DNA of 64,000 bases from Microvirga thermotolerans (GCF_009363855.1 NZ_CP045423.1:822001-886000), one strand, 5' to 3'. Numbered from the stretch's first letter, positions 43,624 through 53,732 are shown. Translations and numbers: made by a program. Notes: generated from the sequence alone by a model not told the origin.

Positions 43624-44588
43624 CAGGGCAGCCTTTCACGGGCGAGACGGTCGAGCACCTGCTTCAGCTCCTTCTCGCGGGCGGCCTGAGCCTCCACCCA
43701 GTCCCGGATCATCTGCTGCTCGGCACGCATGTGCTGGACGAGACCCTGGACCCCCTCCGCGAGGTTCGCCATGGCCTGGGTCGAGGCGCGCCCGCCCGCC
43801 CCCTCGTTGACCGCGGCGGCGAGGCGGTTGAGGGCGAGGGCGATGTCCCCGGAGGTTCCGGCGGAGCGGAGCGAGAGGTCGGGAGCGGTGTCGGTGGTCG
43901 AGGTGGCGAGCCAGTCCTCCAGCTCCGTGTAGAAGCGGTTCTGGGCCTGGCCGGCCTGCAGGTCGAGGAAGCCCAGCACCAGGGACCCGGCGAGGCCGAA
44001 GAGGGAGGCCGAGAACGACAGGCCCATGCCCTGGAGCGGCCCGGACAGGGAGTTCTTCAACTCGTCGAAGAGCACCGCCGTGTCCTGCCCCGTGCGCAGG
44101 GAGGAGATGATCCGCCCCACCGACCCCACCGTGTCGATCAGGCCCCAGAAGGTGCCGAGGAGGCCGAGGAACACGAGAAGGCCGGCGAGATAGCGCAGGA
44201 TCTCGCGGCTCTCGTCCAGGCGGGCGCCGATGGAATCGAGGAGGGAGCGGGTCGCGGTGACCGAAAGGAGCGAGTGCGTGGAGCGGTTGGCGATGAAGGC
44301 CGCGAGCGGGGCCAGGAGGACGGGAGTCGTCGGCTGCACGAGCCCCTGCTCGGCCTGGCGGATGGTGTTGACCCAGCGCACCTCCGGGAAGAGGCGCCAG
44401 ACCTGGCGGATCGCCAGCACGATGCCGATGAACATCACGCCGACGATGAGGCTGTTGAGGCCCGGATTGGCGAGAAAGGCGTTCCAGATCTGCTTGTAGA
44501 GGATGAAGGCGACGAACCCCGCCAGGATCAGGAAAACCGCCATGCGGATGAGATAGATCCGCGGTGGGGTGAGGGGCTGGTCTTCCAT
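43623..44588 (-). CDS. MotA/TolQ/ExbB-like proton-channel protein
   Basis: 321 aa. Two hydrophobic segments near residues 14-32 and 42-60, a long cytoplasmic part, then the paired helices LRYLAGLLVFLGLLGTFWGLIDTVGSV and LQGMGLSFSASLFGLAGSLVLGFLDL that define the proton channel. The C-terminal cytoplasmic tail (about 230-321) is helical and Glu/Arg/Gln-rich. It couples with the downstream MotB-like protein (1-base TGATG overlap). The overall plan recalls ZorA-ZorB, but no ZorC/D/E genes are present, and I regard the pair as a conserved Rhizobiales system of unknown role. Confidence 0.88.
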   Translation of the reverse strand: MEDQPLTPPRIYLIRMAVFLILAGFVAFILYKQIWNAFLANPGLNSLIVGVMFIGIVLAIRQVWRLFPEVRWVNTIRQAEQGLVQPTTPVLLAPLAAFIANRSTHSLLSVTATRSLLDSIGARLDESREILRYLAGLLVFLGLLGTFWGLIDTVGSVGRIISSLRTGQDTAVLFDELKNSLSGPLQGMGLSFSASLFGLAGSLVLGFLDLQAGQAQNRFYTELEDWLATSTTDTAPDLSLRSAGTSGDIALALNRLAAAVNEGAGGRASTQAMANLAEGVQGLVQHMRAEQQMIRDWVEAQAAREKELKQVLDRLARERLP

Positions 44589-44693
44589 TGGGATCCTGCT
44601 CGCTGGTGCCTCAAGACCGTTCCAATGTGACGGGACGGGGAGGCGGGATCAAGCATGGCTGCCCGGATCGTCCGCCTCCACGAACAGAAATTA

Positions 44694-45488
44694 TCAGCCT
44701 TTCGCCTTCTTCAAGAGCTTCACCAGCTCGCGGTGCAGCACTTCGTTGCCGCAGGCCACGCTTCCGGTGGCCATGGGGTTACTCCCTCCGTCCGCATCGG
44801 AGATGAAGCCTCCGGCCTCGCGGATCATCAGGATGCCTGCGGCGACGTCCCAGGAGTTGAGCCCCCTCTCCCAATAGGCGTCGAGCCGCCCGCAGGCCAC
44901 GTAGGCAAGGTCGAGGGCCGCGGCGCCCCAGCGGCGCATGCCGCCCGCATAGCCCATGACGACGGAGGATTCGCGCAGGAACAGGCCGTGGTCGCCCTTG
45001 CCGATATGGGGCAGGCCGCAGGCGATCACCGCGTCGGCCAGGTCGTTGCGGGCGGCGACCCGGATGCGCCGGTTGTTGAGATAGGCGCCCTTGCCCTTCT
45101 CGGCGATGAAGAGCTCGTCCTTGGCGGGATCGTAGATCACGCCGGCCACGATCTGCCCGTCGCGCTCGAGGCCGACGGAGAGCGCGAAATGCGGCAGGCC
45201 GTGGAGGAAGTTCGTGGTGCCGTCGAGGGGGTCGATGTGCCAGCGGTGGCTCGGGTCCCGGCCTTCGACGACGCCGCCCTCCTCCATCACGAACCCGTAG
45301 TCGGGGCGGGCCTTCTCAAGGGATTCGCGCAGGATCTTCTCCGCCTTGCGGTCCGCCGCCGAGACGAAGTCGCCGGGCCCCTTGCGGGACACCTGGAGGT
45401 TCTCGATCTCGCCGAAGTCGCGCTTGAGGGAGCGCGAGGCCTTCATTACGGCATCGGTCATGACGGTCATGAGGGGCGAACGGATCAT
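44694..45488 (-). CDS. suhB: Inositol-1-monophosphatase
   Basis: 264 aa. Metal-site motifs E69/E70 (FVMEEGG), D86 and D89 (IDPLDGTTNFLHG) and WDVAAGILMIREAGG near the C-terminus. It releases phosphate from myo-inositol 1-phosphate and related sugars; SuhB in enterobacteria also joins the rRNA antitermination complex. ATG 45488 was chosen as it begins the conserved region MIRSPLMTVM. Downstream of it, on the same strand, is the proton-channel pair after 105 bases. Confidence 0.92.
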   Translation of the reverse strand: MIRSPLMTVMTDAVMKASRSLKRDFGEIENLQVSRKGPGDFVSAADRKAEKILRESLEKARPDYGFVMEEGGVVEGRDPSHRWHIDPLDGTTNFLHGLPHFALSVGLERDGQIVAGVIYDPAKDELFIAEKGKGAYLNNRRIRVAARNDLADAVIACGLPHIGKGDHGLFLRESSVVMGYAGGMRRWGAAALDLAYVACGRLDAYWERGLNSWDVAAGILMIREAGGFISDADGGSNPMATGSVACGNEVLHRELVKLLKKAKG

Positions 45489-45627
45489 CGTCGGGCGGTC
45501 CTGAAACGGCGGGAGGGAATGCGGTCCGGATGGACCATGGGAGGGGGCGCACGTCAAGCGTTGCGGAGCATGGCGGCCATTCCGGGGCGGTCCCGGCCGC
45601 GGCGGGAGGGCCGGAGCCGCGTCCCCG

Positions 45628-46521
45628 TCACCGCATTCCGAGCCGCTCCGCCGCGACCTTCTCGGCGCGGGCCTTCTCCTCCGGGGTCATGTCCTTCAGG
45701 GCATCGTCGAGCCAGGAATCGGCGAGGCCCTGGGCGGAGGCCAGGAGGTGCCAGGCGGCGGCGTCGACCCTGCTCTGCGGGACGCCGCGTCCGGCCGCCA
45801 GCATGCGGGCGAGCCGGTTCTGGGCGATGGCGTTGCCCTTGGCCGCGGCGCTGCGGAAATAGCGCGCCGCCTTGGCCTCGTTCTTGGGCACGCCCTCGCC
45901 GTTGAAGAGCAGGATGGCGTATTCTACCTCGCCGACCGAGCTGCCGTTGCGGGCCGCGCGCTCGAAGAGGCGGGCCGCCTGGGCCGCGTCGCGCCCCACG
46001 CCGCGCCCCTGGAGGTAGAGCACGCCCAGGGCATGCTGGGCGTCCGGGATCTCCGCGTCGGCGGCCTTGCGCAGGAGCCCGGCGGCGCGGCTCAGGTCCG
46101 CGTCCGTGTCGCTCGTCAGCAGCAGGAGGGCGAGGTTGTAGCTCGCCACGGGATGGTTCTTCGCGGCCGCCTGCTCGAGCCAGGCCCGGCCCTGGGCCGC
46201 GTCCTTTCTCATGCCGCGCCCGTCGAGGGCCATCAGCCCGAGGGCGGCGAGGGCATGGGCGTCGCCCCGGCCGGCGGCGAGGCGGTACCATTCGGCCGCC
46301 TTCTCCGGGCTCATGGGAACGCCGAGCCCCTGGTTGTACAATTCGCCCAGCAGCGTCATCGCAGGCGCGTCGTCCCTGTTCTTCTCCAGCCGCAGGGTCG
46401 CCTCGCGGAAGGCGGCGAGATAGTGGCCGCGCTGATAGGCGCCGTAGGCCAGGTCCGGCTCGGCCCGGGCCACCGCTGCGGAGGCAGCGAGGCAGAGAAC
46501 GGCGAGGAGGGACTTGCGCAT
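45628..46521 (-). CDS. Sel1-repeat exported protein
   Basis: 297 aa. Signal peptide at 1-20 (ending ARA). At least five Sel1 repeats follow from about residue 50, each with the A-x-x-x-L-G-x-x-Y-x-x-G-x-G-V pattern (for example LLGELYNQGLGVPMSPEKAAEWY and ALGVLYLQGRGVGRDAAQAARLF). Sel1 proteins scaffold signalling or envelope complexes; the partner is unknown. Its ATG overlaps the upstream gene's stop by one base (TGATG), so it is translationally coupled to the thiamine-like gene. Confidence 0.9.
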   Translation of the reverse strand: MRKSLLAVLCLAASAAVARAEPDLAYGAYQRGHYLAAFREATLRLEKNRDDAPAMTLLGELYNQGLGVPMSPEKAAEWYRLAAGRGDAHALAALGLMALDGRGMRKDAAQGRAWLEQAAAKNHPVASYNLALLLLTSDTDADLSRAAGLLRKAADAEIPDAQHALGVLYLQGRGVGRDAAQAARLFERAARNGSSVGEVEYAILLFNGEGVPKNEAKAARYFRSAAAKGNAIAQNRLARMLAAGRGVPQSRVDAAAWHLLASAQGLADSWLDDALKDMTPEEKARAEKVAAERLGMR

Positions 46522-47177
46522 CAGGAGCGGGCCTCCTGCCCTTCGATCAGCCGGGCCGCCTGCGCGACCGCGGCGGCCGCCCCTTCCGGGTGCGTCCAGA
46601 CCGCATCGCCCAGGGCGACGAACTCCGCCCCCGTCGCGGCGAGCCGCCCGACCGCCTCCAGGTCCGGGGCATAGGCCACGCAGGGCGTCTCGAAGATCTC
46701 CGCCCACCAGGCGACGCGCTCCGCCACGCCGTCCAGGGGCGGCACGGACCCGTCGGGCCGGGGCTCGCCGAACATCAGGTAGTCCACGCCCGCCTCGCCG
46801 AGGGTCATGGCGTCGTCGCGGGTGCGGATGCCGCCCGCGCCGATGGCGCGCTCCGCCTTCAGGCGCTCCCGCAGGTCCCGCACGGGGGCCTCGGCCCCCC
46901 TCACGTGGACTCCGTCCGCGCCGCCGCGCACGGCGATCGCGGCGAGGTCGGCCGGAGCCTCCCCCTCGACCGCGACGAGCGCCGCCGCTCCGCCTTCCTG
47001 GACCGGCGGGCACAGGGCCTTGACCCGGTTCGTGAGGGTCCGCTCGTCCGCGGCGGCGAGGCGCAGGAGCACGGCGGCCACCCGGCCGCCGGCGCAGGCC
47101 TCCGCAAGGCGCGGGGCGAAGGAGGCGTCCTCCAGGACGGGCGTGACGAGGTAGAGGCGGGACGTGGGCTCGGCCAT
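46521..47177 (-). CDS. Divergent thiamine-phosphate-synthase/TenI-like barrel protein
   Basis: 218 aa, TIM-barrel of the TMP-synthase/TenI family. RLYLVTPVLED, the HVRG replacing HVGQ, GAGGIRTRDDAMTLGEAGVDYLMFGEP and FVALGDAVWTHP follow the family order. Several ThiE pyrophosphate and pyrimidine contact residues (the LREK strand, the HxGQxD loop) are altered, so catalysis of thiamine phosphate formation is doubtful. It lies downstream of fba, separated by a terminator, and is coupled to the Sel1 gene; no other thi gene is present. Confidence 0.8.
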   Translation of the reverse strand: MAEPTSRLYLVTPVLEDASFAPRLAEACAGGRVAAVLLRLAAADERTLTNRVKALCPPVQEGGAAALVAVEGEAPADLAAIAVRGGADGVHVRGAEAPVRDLRERLKAERAIGAGGIRTRDDAMTLGEAGVDYLMFGEPRPDGSVPPLDGVAERVAWWAEIFETPCVAYAPDLEAVGRLAATGAEFVALGDAVWTHPEGAAAAVAQAARLIEGQEARS

Positions 47178-47221
47178 GGCTCTCGAGGACTTGAAGAGGT
47201 TCGGGACAGCTACGCCATAAC

Positions 47222-47252
47222 GAAAACGGGGCCGTCTTGCGAGGCCCCGTTT
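47222..47252 (-). terminator. Terminator of fba
   Basis: AAACGGGGCC (47224-47233) pairs with GGCCCCGTTT (47243-47252), 9-nt loop; the minus-strand RNA ends GTTTTCG. It should separate fba from the thiamine-like gene. Confidence 0.8.
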
Positions 47253-47284
47253 CTGGAATCGGATTGAGGCGAAAGCCTGGAAGC

Positions 47285-48373
47285 TTACTCCGCCGCCTGC
47301 CGGGTCGCGCCGAACTTCGGGTCGAGCTCGCCGGAGGCGTAGCGCTTGGCCATCTCGGCCAGGGTGAAGACGCGCTTGATCTTGGAGGCCTGTCCGGCGG
47401 TGTTGAACTCCTGCAGGCGCTGCTTGCAGAGCCTGGTCATCGCCTCCATGGCGGGCTTCAGGTACTTGCGCGGGTCGAACTCGCCGGGGTTCTCGGACAG
47501 GACCTTGCGGATCTGGCCGGTCATGGCCATGCGGTTGTCCGTGTCGATGTTGATCTTGCGGACGCCGTGCTTGATGCCGCGCTGGATCTCCTCCACCGGC
47601 ACGCCCCAGGTCGGCTTCATCTGGCCGCCGTACTTGTTGATGATGTCCTGGAGCTCCTGCGGCACGGAGGAGGAGCCGTGCATCACGAGGTGGGTGTTCG
47701 GGAGCTTCTTGTGGATCTCCTCGATCACGTGCATGGCGAGGATGTCGCCGTCCGGCTTGCGGGTGAACTTGTAGGCCCCGTGGGAGGTGCCCATGGCGAT
47801 GGCGAGCGCGTCGACCTTGGTCTCGGCCACGAACTTCACGGCCTCGTCCGGGTTCGTCAGCAGCTGGTCGTGCGAGAGCTTGCCCTCGGCCCCGTGGCCG
47901 TCCTCCTTGTCGCCCATGCCGGTCTCGAGGGAGCCGAGCACGCCGAGCTCGCCCTCCACCGAGATGCCGCCGAGATGGGCCATCTCGACCACCTTCTTGG
48001 TGACGCCCACGTTGTAGTCCCAGTCGCCCGGGGTCTTGCCGTCCGCCTTGAGGGACCCGTCCATCATCACCGAGGTGAAGCCGGCCTGGATCGCGGTCAT
48101 GCAGGTGGCGGGCTCGTTGCCGTGGTCGAGATGCACGCAGACCGGGATGTGCGGATAGATCTCCGTGACCGCGTCCATCATGTGCTTGAGCATGACGTCG
48201 TGGGCATAGGCGCGCGCGCCGCGGCTCGCCTGGATGATCACCGGCGCGTCGACCTCGTTGGCCGCGGCCATGATGGCGAGCGCCTGCTCCATGTTGTTGA
48301 TGTTGAAGGCAGGCACGCCGTAGTCGTGCTCGGCGGCGTGGTCCAGAAGCTGCCTCAAGGTAATGCGCGCCAT
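47285..48373 (-). CDS. fba: Class II fructose-bisphosphate aldolase
   Basis: 362 aa zinc enzyme cleaving fructose 1,6-bisphosphate (and, in Calvin-type metabolism, sedoheptulose bisphosphate). [11 protein letters not shown] holds the first zinc ligands; [29 protein letters not shown] and the terminal [13 protein letters not shown] complete the active site. AGGAGG precedes the ATG. The 53-base gap to pgk contains an inverted repeat (GGCGCGC/GCGCGCC) but the genes probably share a transcript. Confidence 0.97.
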   Translation of the reverse strand: MARITLRQLLDHAAEHDYGVPAFNINNMEQALAIMAAANEVDAPVIIQASRGARAYAHDVMLKHMMDAVTEIYPHIPVCVHLDHGNEPATCMTAIQAGFTSVMMDGSLKADGKTPGDWDYNVGVTKKVVEMAHLGGISVEGELGVLGSLETGMGDKEDGHGAEGKLSHDQLLTNPDEAVKFVAETKVDALAIAMGTSHGAYKFTRKPDGDILAMHVIEEIHKKLPNTHLVMHGSSSVPQELQDIINKYGGQMKPTWGVPVEEIQRGIKHGVRKINIDTDNRMAMTGQIRKVLSENPGEFDPRKYLKPAMEAMTRLCKQRLQEFNTAGQASKIKRVFTLAEMAKRYASGELDPKFGATRQAAE

Positions 48374-48426
48374 TTCTTCCTCCTGGTTGGGCGCGCCACC
48401 AAAGCGCGCCGAAGCTGAACCTTGGC

Positions 48427-49617
48427 TTAAGCTCTCAGAGCCTCAACGCCGGGCAGCGTCTTTCCTTCGAGCCATTCGAGGAAGGCGCCGCCTGCGGTGG
48501 ATACATAGGTGAAGCTTTCCGCAACGCCAGCGTGGTTCAGGGCCGCCACCGTATCGCCGCCGCCGGCCACGGAAACGAGCTTGCCGGCCCTGGTGCGCTC
48601 CGCCGCGTGGCGGGCGGCGGCCACCGTGCCCTGGTCGAAGGGCGCGATCTCGAAGGCGCCGAGCGGGCCGTTCCAGACCAGGGTCCTGGCGTCGTTGATG
48701 GCCGCGTTGATCCGCTCCACGGACTGGGAGCCCACGTCGAGGATCATCTGGTCCTCGGGGATCGCGTCGATGCCGTAGGTATGGTTGCGCGCGCCTGCCT
48801 TGAACTCGTAGGCGCAGACGCCGTCCACCGGCAGGATGATGGCGCAGTTGGAGTCGCGCGCCTTCTCGATGATCCGCATCGCCGTGCCGGCGAGGTCCTT
48901 CTCCGCCAGCGACTTGCCCACGTTCAGGCCCGTGGCGTGCAGGAAGGTGTTCGCCATGCCGCCGCCGATCACCAGGGCGTCGACCTTGGTGACGAGGTTC
49001 TCGAGCAGGTCGATCTTGGTCGAGACCTTCGCCCCGCCGACGATGGCGACGACCGGGCGCTGGGGCGCCTCCAGGCCCTTGGTGAGGGCGTCGAGCTCCG
49101 CCTGCATGGTGCGGCCCGCATAGGCAGGCAGCACGTGCGCGAGCCCCTCCGTCGAGGCGTGGGCGCGGTGGGCCGCCGAGAAGGCGTCGTTGACGTAGAG
49201 GTCGCCGAGCTTCGCCAGCGCCGCCACGAAGTCCCTGTCGTTCTTCTCCTCGCCCGCGTGGAAGCGGGTGTTCTCGAGGAGCAGCACGCCGCCGTCCTTC
49301 AGGGCGGCGACGGCCTTCTCCGCCGCCTCGCCGATGCAGTCGTCGGCGAAGGCGACGGGCCTGCCCAGGTGCTGCGCGACCGCCTCCGCGACCGGCCTCA
49401 GGGAGTCCTTGGGATCGCGCCCCTTCGGGCGCCCGAAATGGGCGAGAAGGACCACCCTCCCGCCCTTGTCGGCGATCTCCTGGATGGTGGGCAGGACGCG
49501 CTCGATGCGCGTCGCGTCCGTCACGCGCCCGTTCTCCATGGGGACGTTGAGGTCCACCCGGACGAGAACGCGCTTACCCTTGACGTCGGCTTGGTCGAGC
49601 GTGCGGAAGGCGGTCAT
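48427..49617 (-). CDS. pgk: Phosphoglycerate kinase
   Basis: 396 aa. [57 protein letters not shown], and the ATP site GPLGAFEI...[11 protein letters not shown] are all present. It transfers phosphate between 1,3-bisphosphoglycerate and ADP. Ribosome site weak; a small membrane ORF lies 6 bases upstream and may couple it to gap. Confidence 0.98.
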   Translation of the reverse strand: MTAFRTLDQADVKGKRVLVRVDLNVPMENGRVTDATRIERVLPTIQEIADKGGRVVLLAHFGRPKGRDPKDSLRPVAEAVAQHLGRPVAFADDCIGEAAEKAVAALKDGGVLLLENTRFHAGEEKNDRDFVAALAKLGDLYVNDAFSAAHRAHASTEGLAHVLPAYAGRTMQAELDALTKGLEAPQRPVVAIVGGAKVSTKIDLLENLVTKVDALVIGGGMANTFLHATGLNVGKSLAEKDLAGTAMRIIEKARDSNCAIILPVDGVCAYEFKAGARNHTYGIDAIPEDQMILDVGSQSVERINAAINDARTLVWNGPLGAFEIAPFDQGTVAAARHAAERTRAGKLVSVAGGGDTVAALNHAGVAESFTYVSTAGGAFLEWLEGKTLPGVEALRA

Positions 49618-49623
49618 TGCTTG

Positions 49624-49812
49624 TCAGCCCTGCTTCAGAGGTTCTGTTCGGAAGGCGATCACCCAAAGAAAGATGACCGCGACAGGAGGGAAGAAGGCCA
49701 GGATGGAAAGGTACTTCGAAATCCCGGCCTGTGGGAGAAGCCGCCAGAACGCAACGACGTTCACGACGAACACCAGCAGGATCAGCAGGTGCCAGACGCT
49801 CACTCCTCCCAT
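49624..49812 (-). CDS. Small two-helix membrane protein between gap and pgk
   Basis: 62 aa starting at ATG 49812 with GAGGAGA about 6 nt upstream. Two hydrophobic spans, about residues 7-24 (WHLLILLVFVVNVVAFW) and 34-54 (YLSILAFFPPVAVIFLWVIAF), separated by LPQAGISKY. It fits exactly between gap (11 bases) and pgk (6 bases). I do not recognise the family; relatives annotated as hypothetical membrane proteins of 55-70 aa exist in Rhizobiales to my knowledge. A real gene is likely from the ribosome site and packing. Confidence 0.7.
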   Translation of the reverse strand: MGGVSVWHLLILLVFVVNVVAFWRLLPQAGISKYLSILAFFPPVAVIFLWVIAFRTEPLKQG

Positions 49813-49823
49813 GCCGGCTCTCC

Positions 49824-50831
49824 TCAGATGAGCTTCGCCAGGGCCACGGCGGTGTCCGCCATGCGGTTCGAGAAGCCCCACTCGTTGTCGTACCAGGACA
49901 GGACGCGCACGAAGTTGCCCTCCATGACCTTGGTCTGGTCGAGGTGGAACACGGAGGAGTGCGGGTCGTGGTTGAAGTCCGACGAGACGTTGGGCTGGTT
50001 CGTGACGCCGAGGATGCCCTTCAGCTCTTGGCTCGCCGCGCGCTTGATCGCCTCGTTGATCTCCTCCTTCGTCGTCGCCTTCTTGGCGACGAACTTGAAG
50101 TCGACCACGGAGACGTTCGGGGTCGGCACGCGGATCGACGAGCCGTCGAGCTTGCCGTTGAGCTCGGGCAGGACGAGGCCCACCGCCTTGGCGGCCCCGG
50201 TCGAGGTCGGGATCATGTTCAGACCCGCCGCGCGGGCGCGGTAGAGGTCCTTGTGCATCTGGTCGAGGGTGGGCTGATCGTTCGTGTAGGAGTGGATCGT
50301 CGTCATGAAGCCCTTCTCGATGCCGACCGCGTCGTGCAGCACCTTGGCGACCGGCGCGAGGCAGTTCGTGGTGCAGGAGGCGTTCGAGATGACGACATGG
50401 TCCTTCGTCAGCTTGTCGTGGTTGACGCCGTAGACCACCGTGAGGTCGGCGCCGTCGGCCGGAGCCGAGACGATGACGCGCTTGGCGCCCGCGGCCAGAT
50501 GCGCGGAGGCCTTCTCCTTCGAGGTGAAGATGCCCGTGCATTCGAGGGCGATGTCGACGCCGAGCTCCTTGTGCGGCAGGGTCGCGGGATCCTTGATCGC
50601 CGTGACCTTGATCTTCCGGCCGTCGATGACGAGGAACTCGCCGTCGACCTTCACCTCCGCCGGGAAGCGGCCGTGAACGGAGTCGAAGCGGAGCAGGTGG
50701 GCGTTGGTCTCGACCGGGCCGAGATCGTTGATGGCGACCACCTCAATGTCCTTGCGGCCGCTCTCCACGATGGCGCGGAGGATGTTGCGTCCGATGCGAC
50801 CGAACCCGTTGATCGCGACCTTCACCGTCAT
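49824..50831 (-). CDS. gap: Glyceraldehyde-3-phosphate dehydrogenase, type I
   Basis: 335 aa. NAD loop [16 protein letters not shown], catalytic C153 in [12 protein letters not shown], and [16 protein letters not shown] at the end. Dual NAD/NADP preference cannot be read securely; D37 region is NDLGPVE. GGAG/AAGG upstream of the ATG. It follows tkt by 43 bases, as in the classic alphaproteobacterial tkt-gap-pgk-fba order, so co-transcription is expected. Confidence 0.98.
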   Translation of the reverse strand: MTVKVAINGFGRIGRNILRAIVESGRKDIEVVAINDLGPVETNAHLLRFDSVHGRFPAEVKVDGEFLVIDGRKIKVTAIKDPATLPHKELGVDIALECTGIFTSKEKASAHLAAGAKRVIVSAPADGADLTVVYGVNHDKLTKDHVVISNASCTTNCLAPVAKVLHDAVGIEKGFMTTIHSYTNDQPTLDQMHKDLYRARAAGLNMIPTSTGAAKAVGLVLPELNGKLDGSSIRVPTPNVSVVDFKFVAKKATTKEEINEAIKRAASQELKGILGVTNQPNVSSDFNHDPHSSVFHLDQTKVMEGNFVRVLSWYDNEWGFSNRMADTAVALAKLI

Positions 50832-50874
50832 AGCCTTAGCTCCCTTATGCGTTGGCTTGGAAGTTTCGAAAGCC

Positions 50875-52890
50875 TTAGAGATTGTGTGTTCTCAGGATGT
50901 GCTCCGCAACGGCCTCGGCGGTGATGCCGAAGTGCCTGTAGAGCTCCTTGTACGGCGCGCTGGCGCCGAAGCCCTGCATGCCGACGAAGATGCCGTCCGG
51001 GCCGATCACGGAATCCCAGCCGAAGCGGACGGCGGCCTCGACGGCGACCTTGACCGGCGCGTCCCCGACGATGCGGGCGCGGACTTTCTCGGGCTGCGCG
51101 AGGAAAAGGTCGAGCGAGGGCACCGAGACAACGCGCACGGCGAAGCTTTGTTCGGCGAGAATGTTCTGCGCGGCGAGGGCGATCTCCACCTCGCTGCCGG
51201 AGGCGAAGATCGTGGCGCGGGCCTTGCCTTGCGCCGGCGAGAGCTCGTAGGCGCCGGTGGCGCAGAGATTCCCGTTCCCGGCCTCCCTGCGGATCTGCGG
51301 CAGGTTCTGGCGGGTCAGCGCCAGCACGGTCGGACCGTCCGTGCGCTCGAGCGCCAGCTGCCAGCACTCCGCCGTCTCGACCGCGTCGGCGGGGCGGAAC
51401 ACGCGCATCTTCGGCATGGCGCGCAGGGCGGCCAGGTGCTCCACCGGCTGGTGGGTCGGCCCGTCCTCGCCGAGGCCGATGGAGTCGTGGGTCATCACGT
51501 AGACCGCGGGAATCCCCGAGAGCGCCGCGATGCGCATGGCGGGCCGCGCATAGTCGGTGAAGACCAGGAACGTGGCGCCGGCGGGCACCAGGCCGCCGTG
51601 CAGCGCGATGCCGTTCATGGCCGCCGCCATGCCGTGCTCGCGGATGCCGTAGTGGATGTAGCGGCCCGCATACTGGCCGGGCGCGATGGCCGTGAGGTTC
51701 TTGGTCTTGGTGTTGTTGGAGGGGGTCAGGTCGGCGGAGCCAAGGACCAGCTCCGGCACGGCCTCGGTCAGGACCTCGAGGGCGATCTCGCTCGCCTTGC
51801 GGGTCGCGACGGCCTGCGGCTCGGCGACGAGCCGCTCCTTGAGCCTGGCGACGGCCTCCGCGATGCCCTGCGGGCGCACGCCCTTCATGCGGCGCTCGAA
51901 CTCGGCGCGCTTCTCGGCCGGGAGCGCCTTCAGGCGCTCGGCCCAGGCCTTGCGCAGGCGGCGGCCCCTCTTGCCGGCCTTGGCCCAGGCGGCGCGGATG
52001 GTCTCGGGAATCTCGAAGGGCGCGTGGTCCCAGCCCAGGGCCTTCTTCGCCCCGGCCAGTTCCTCCGCGCCCAGCGGCTCCCCGTGGGCCTTGGAGGTGC
52101 CCGCCTTCTTGGGGGCGCCGAAGCCGATGGTGGTCCGGCACGCGATCAGGGTCGGCCGGTCCGACTTCTGCGCGCGGGCGATGGCGCGCTGGAGCGCCTT
52201 CGGATCGTGGCCGTCGACGCGCACCGCGTTCCATCCGCAGGCCTGGAAGCGCTTCACCTGATCGACGGAATCGGAGAGGGAGAGGGGGCCGTCGATGGAG
52301 ATGCCGTTGTCGTCGAAGAGGACGATGAGGCGGTTCAGCCTCAGGTGGCCGGCGAGGGCGATGGCCTCCTGGCTGATGCCCTCCATCAGGTCGCCGTCGG
52401 AGGCAAGCACGTAGGTGCGGTGATCGACGAGATCGTCGCCATACTCCGCGTTGAGCATGCGCTCGGCGAGCGCCATGCCCACCGCCGTGGCGATGCCCTG
52501 GCCGAGCGGGCCCGTCGTCGTCTCCACGCCCGGGGTCATGAAGTTCTCAGGGTGGCCCGGGGTCTTCGAATCGAGCTGGCGGAAGCGCTTGAGCTCGTCG
52601 AGGGTCATGTCCTTGACCCCCGTGAGGTGGAGCAGGGCGTAGAGCAGCATGGAGCCGTGGCCGGCGGAGAGCACGAAGCGGTCGCGGTCGGGCCAGGACG
52701 GATCGGCGGCGTCGTACTTCAGGAACTTCGTGAACAGCACGGTCGCCATGTCGGCCGCCCCCATGGGCAGGCCGGGATGGCCGGACTTGGCTTTCTCCAC
52801 GGCATCCATGGCGAGAACGCGAACGGCGTTCGCCAGATCGGAATGGGTGACGCGATCGGCGGAAACGGTCTGGGGCACGGCTTGATCCAC
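50875..52890 (-). CDS. tkt: Transketolase
   Basis: 671 aa from GTG 52890. TPP-binding [16 protein letters not shown] with the trailing [13 protein letters not shown]-terminal [30 protein letters not shown], and the pyrimidine-domain [14 protein letters not shown] are diagnostic. It moves two-carbon ketol units in the pentose phosphate and Calvin pathways. First gene of the carbon-flux block; a 178-base divergent gap separates it from the DUF4164 gene. Confidence 0.97.
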   Translation of the reverse strand: MDQAVPQTVSADRVTHSDLANAVRVLAMDAVEKAKSGHPGLPMGAADMATVLFTKFLKYDAADPSWPDRDRFVLSAGHGSMLLYALLHLTGVKDMTLDELKRFRQLDSKTPGHPENFMTPGVETTTGPLGQGIATAVGMALAERMLNAEYGDDLVDHRTYVLASDGDLMEGISQEAIALAGHLRLNRLIVLFDDNGISIDGPLSLSDSVDQVKRFQACGWNAVRVDGHDPKALQRAIARAQKSDRPTLIACRTTIGFGAPKKAGTSKAHGEPLGAEELAGAKKALGWDHAPFEIPETIRAAWAKAGKRGRRLRKAWAERLKALPAEKRAEFERRMKGVRPQGIAEAVARLKERLVAEPQAVATRKASEIALEVLTEAVPELVLGSADLTPSNNTKTKNLTAIAPGQYAGRYIHYGIREHGMAAAMNGIALHGGLVPAGATFLVFTDYARPAMRIAALSGIPAVYVMTHDSIGLGEDGPTHQPVEHLAALRAMPKMRVFRPADAVETAECWQLALERTDGPTVLALTRQNLPQIRREAGNGNLCATGAYELSPAQGKARATIFASGSEVEIALAAQNILAEQSFAVRVVSVPSLDLFLAQPEKVRARIVGDAPVKVAVEAAVRFGWDSVIGPDGIFVGMQGFGASAPYKELYRHFGITAEAVAEHILRTHNL

Positions 52891-53068
52891 AAAATCCTGA
52901 CGGCGGCCCTCGGCGCGGGGCCCAGCCTATCGAAAGAGCGTCGGCTCCTTAACACGGGGGAGGGGCGAGTCAAAGGCTCCTCAAGGGCTCCCGGCCCCGA
53001 AATTCCCCTGCGGCCGTTGCCCACCGGCGGCCCTGGCCGTACTGTCGGAGGCGATTCCCGGAGGCGCG

Positions 53069-53362
53069 ATGACCCCCCTTCTCGACGATGCGCTCAAACG
53101 GCTCGACGTGGCCCTGGGGCTGCTCGAGGCCGCCCTCTCCCGCCGCCTCGAGGCGGAGCGGCGGCGCGGCGATCTCGAGACCGAGCTCCAGCTCATGCAG
53201 GACGACCGGGCCCGGCTCGCCGTGGAGCTCGACGGCGCGCTGACGCGCCTCCACCGCTACGAGGCCGCCGCCGACGACGTGAGCCGCCGGGTCCGCCAGG
53301 CCATCGGCTCGATCCAGGCGGTCCTGGTCCAGGCCGGCCAGCTCGAACCGGAGGAGGGATGA
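53069..53362 (+). CDS. DUF4164 coiled-coil protein
   Basis: 97 aa, continuous coiled coil (ALKRLDVALGLLEAALSRRLEAERRRGDLETELQLMQDDRARL). This small family is encoded immediately before zapA in Rhizobiales and is thought to work with it. Here zapA begins 1 base after its stop, so translation is coupled. The role is inferred from context; divisome assistance or a ZapB-like crosslinker function is possible. Confidence 0.85.
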   Translation: MTPLLDDALKRLDVALGLLEAALSRRLEAERRRGDLETELQLMQDDRARLAVELDGALTRLHRYEAAADDVSRRVRQAIGSIQAVLVQAGQLEPEEG

Positions 53363-53363
53363 C

Positions 53364-53732
53364 ATGCCCCAGGTCGCGGTGACCATCGCCGGGCGCACGT
53401 ACCGGATCGCCTGCGGGGAGGGGGAGGAGGCCCACCTGGAGGCCCTGGCGGCCGCCCTCGACGGGAAGATCGCGGAGATGCGGGCCACCTTCGGCGAGAT
53501 CGGCGACATGCGCCTGCACGTCATGGCCGCCATCACCATCGCGGACGAGCTGCACGAGGCGAGGCGGAGGCTCGCGGCGGCCGAGGCCGAGCTGGCGGAG
53601 CTCAGGCGCTTCGCGTCCCAGGGCGACGAGCGCGTCCAGGCCGTCGAGGCCCGGCTGGCCGAGGGCGTCCTCCGGGCGGCGGAGCGGATCGAGCACCTGG
53701 CGCGGAGCCTGAGCGCGCCGGGCCAGGGGTAG
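53364..53732 (+). CDS. zapA: Cell-division protein ZapA
   Basis: 122 aa. The N-terminal globular part VAVTIAGRTYRIACGEGEEAHLEALAAALDGKI is the ZapA fold that binds FtsZ; the rest is a long coiled coil for tetramer formation. It bundles FtsZ protofilaments at mid-cell. The 6S RNA and fthC follow, the order widely conserved in proteobacteria. Confidence 0.93.
   Translation: MPQVAVTIAGRTYRIACGEGEEAHLEALAAALDGKIAEMRATFGEIGDMRLHVMAAITIADELHEARRRLAAAEAELAELRRFASQGDERVQAVEARLAEGVLRAAERIEHLARSLSAPGQG

Noticed and set aside
42595..44588. Zorya anti-phage system
   Set aside because: Only ZorA/B-like channel genes are present. Neighbours are DUF3606 and suhB; no ZorC, ZorD or ZorE-type nuclease or helicase is nearby.
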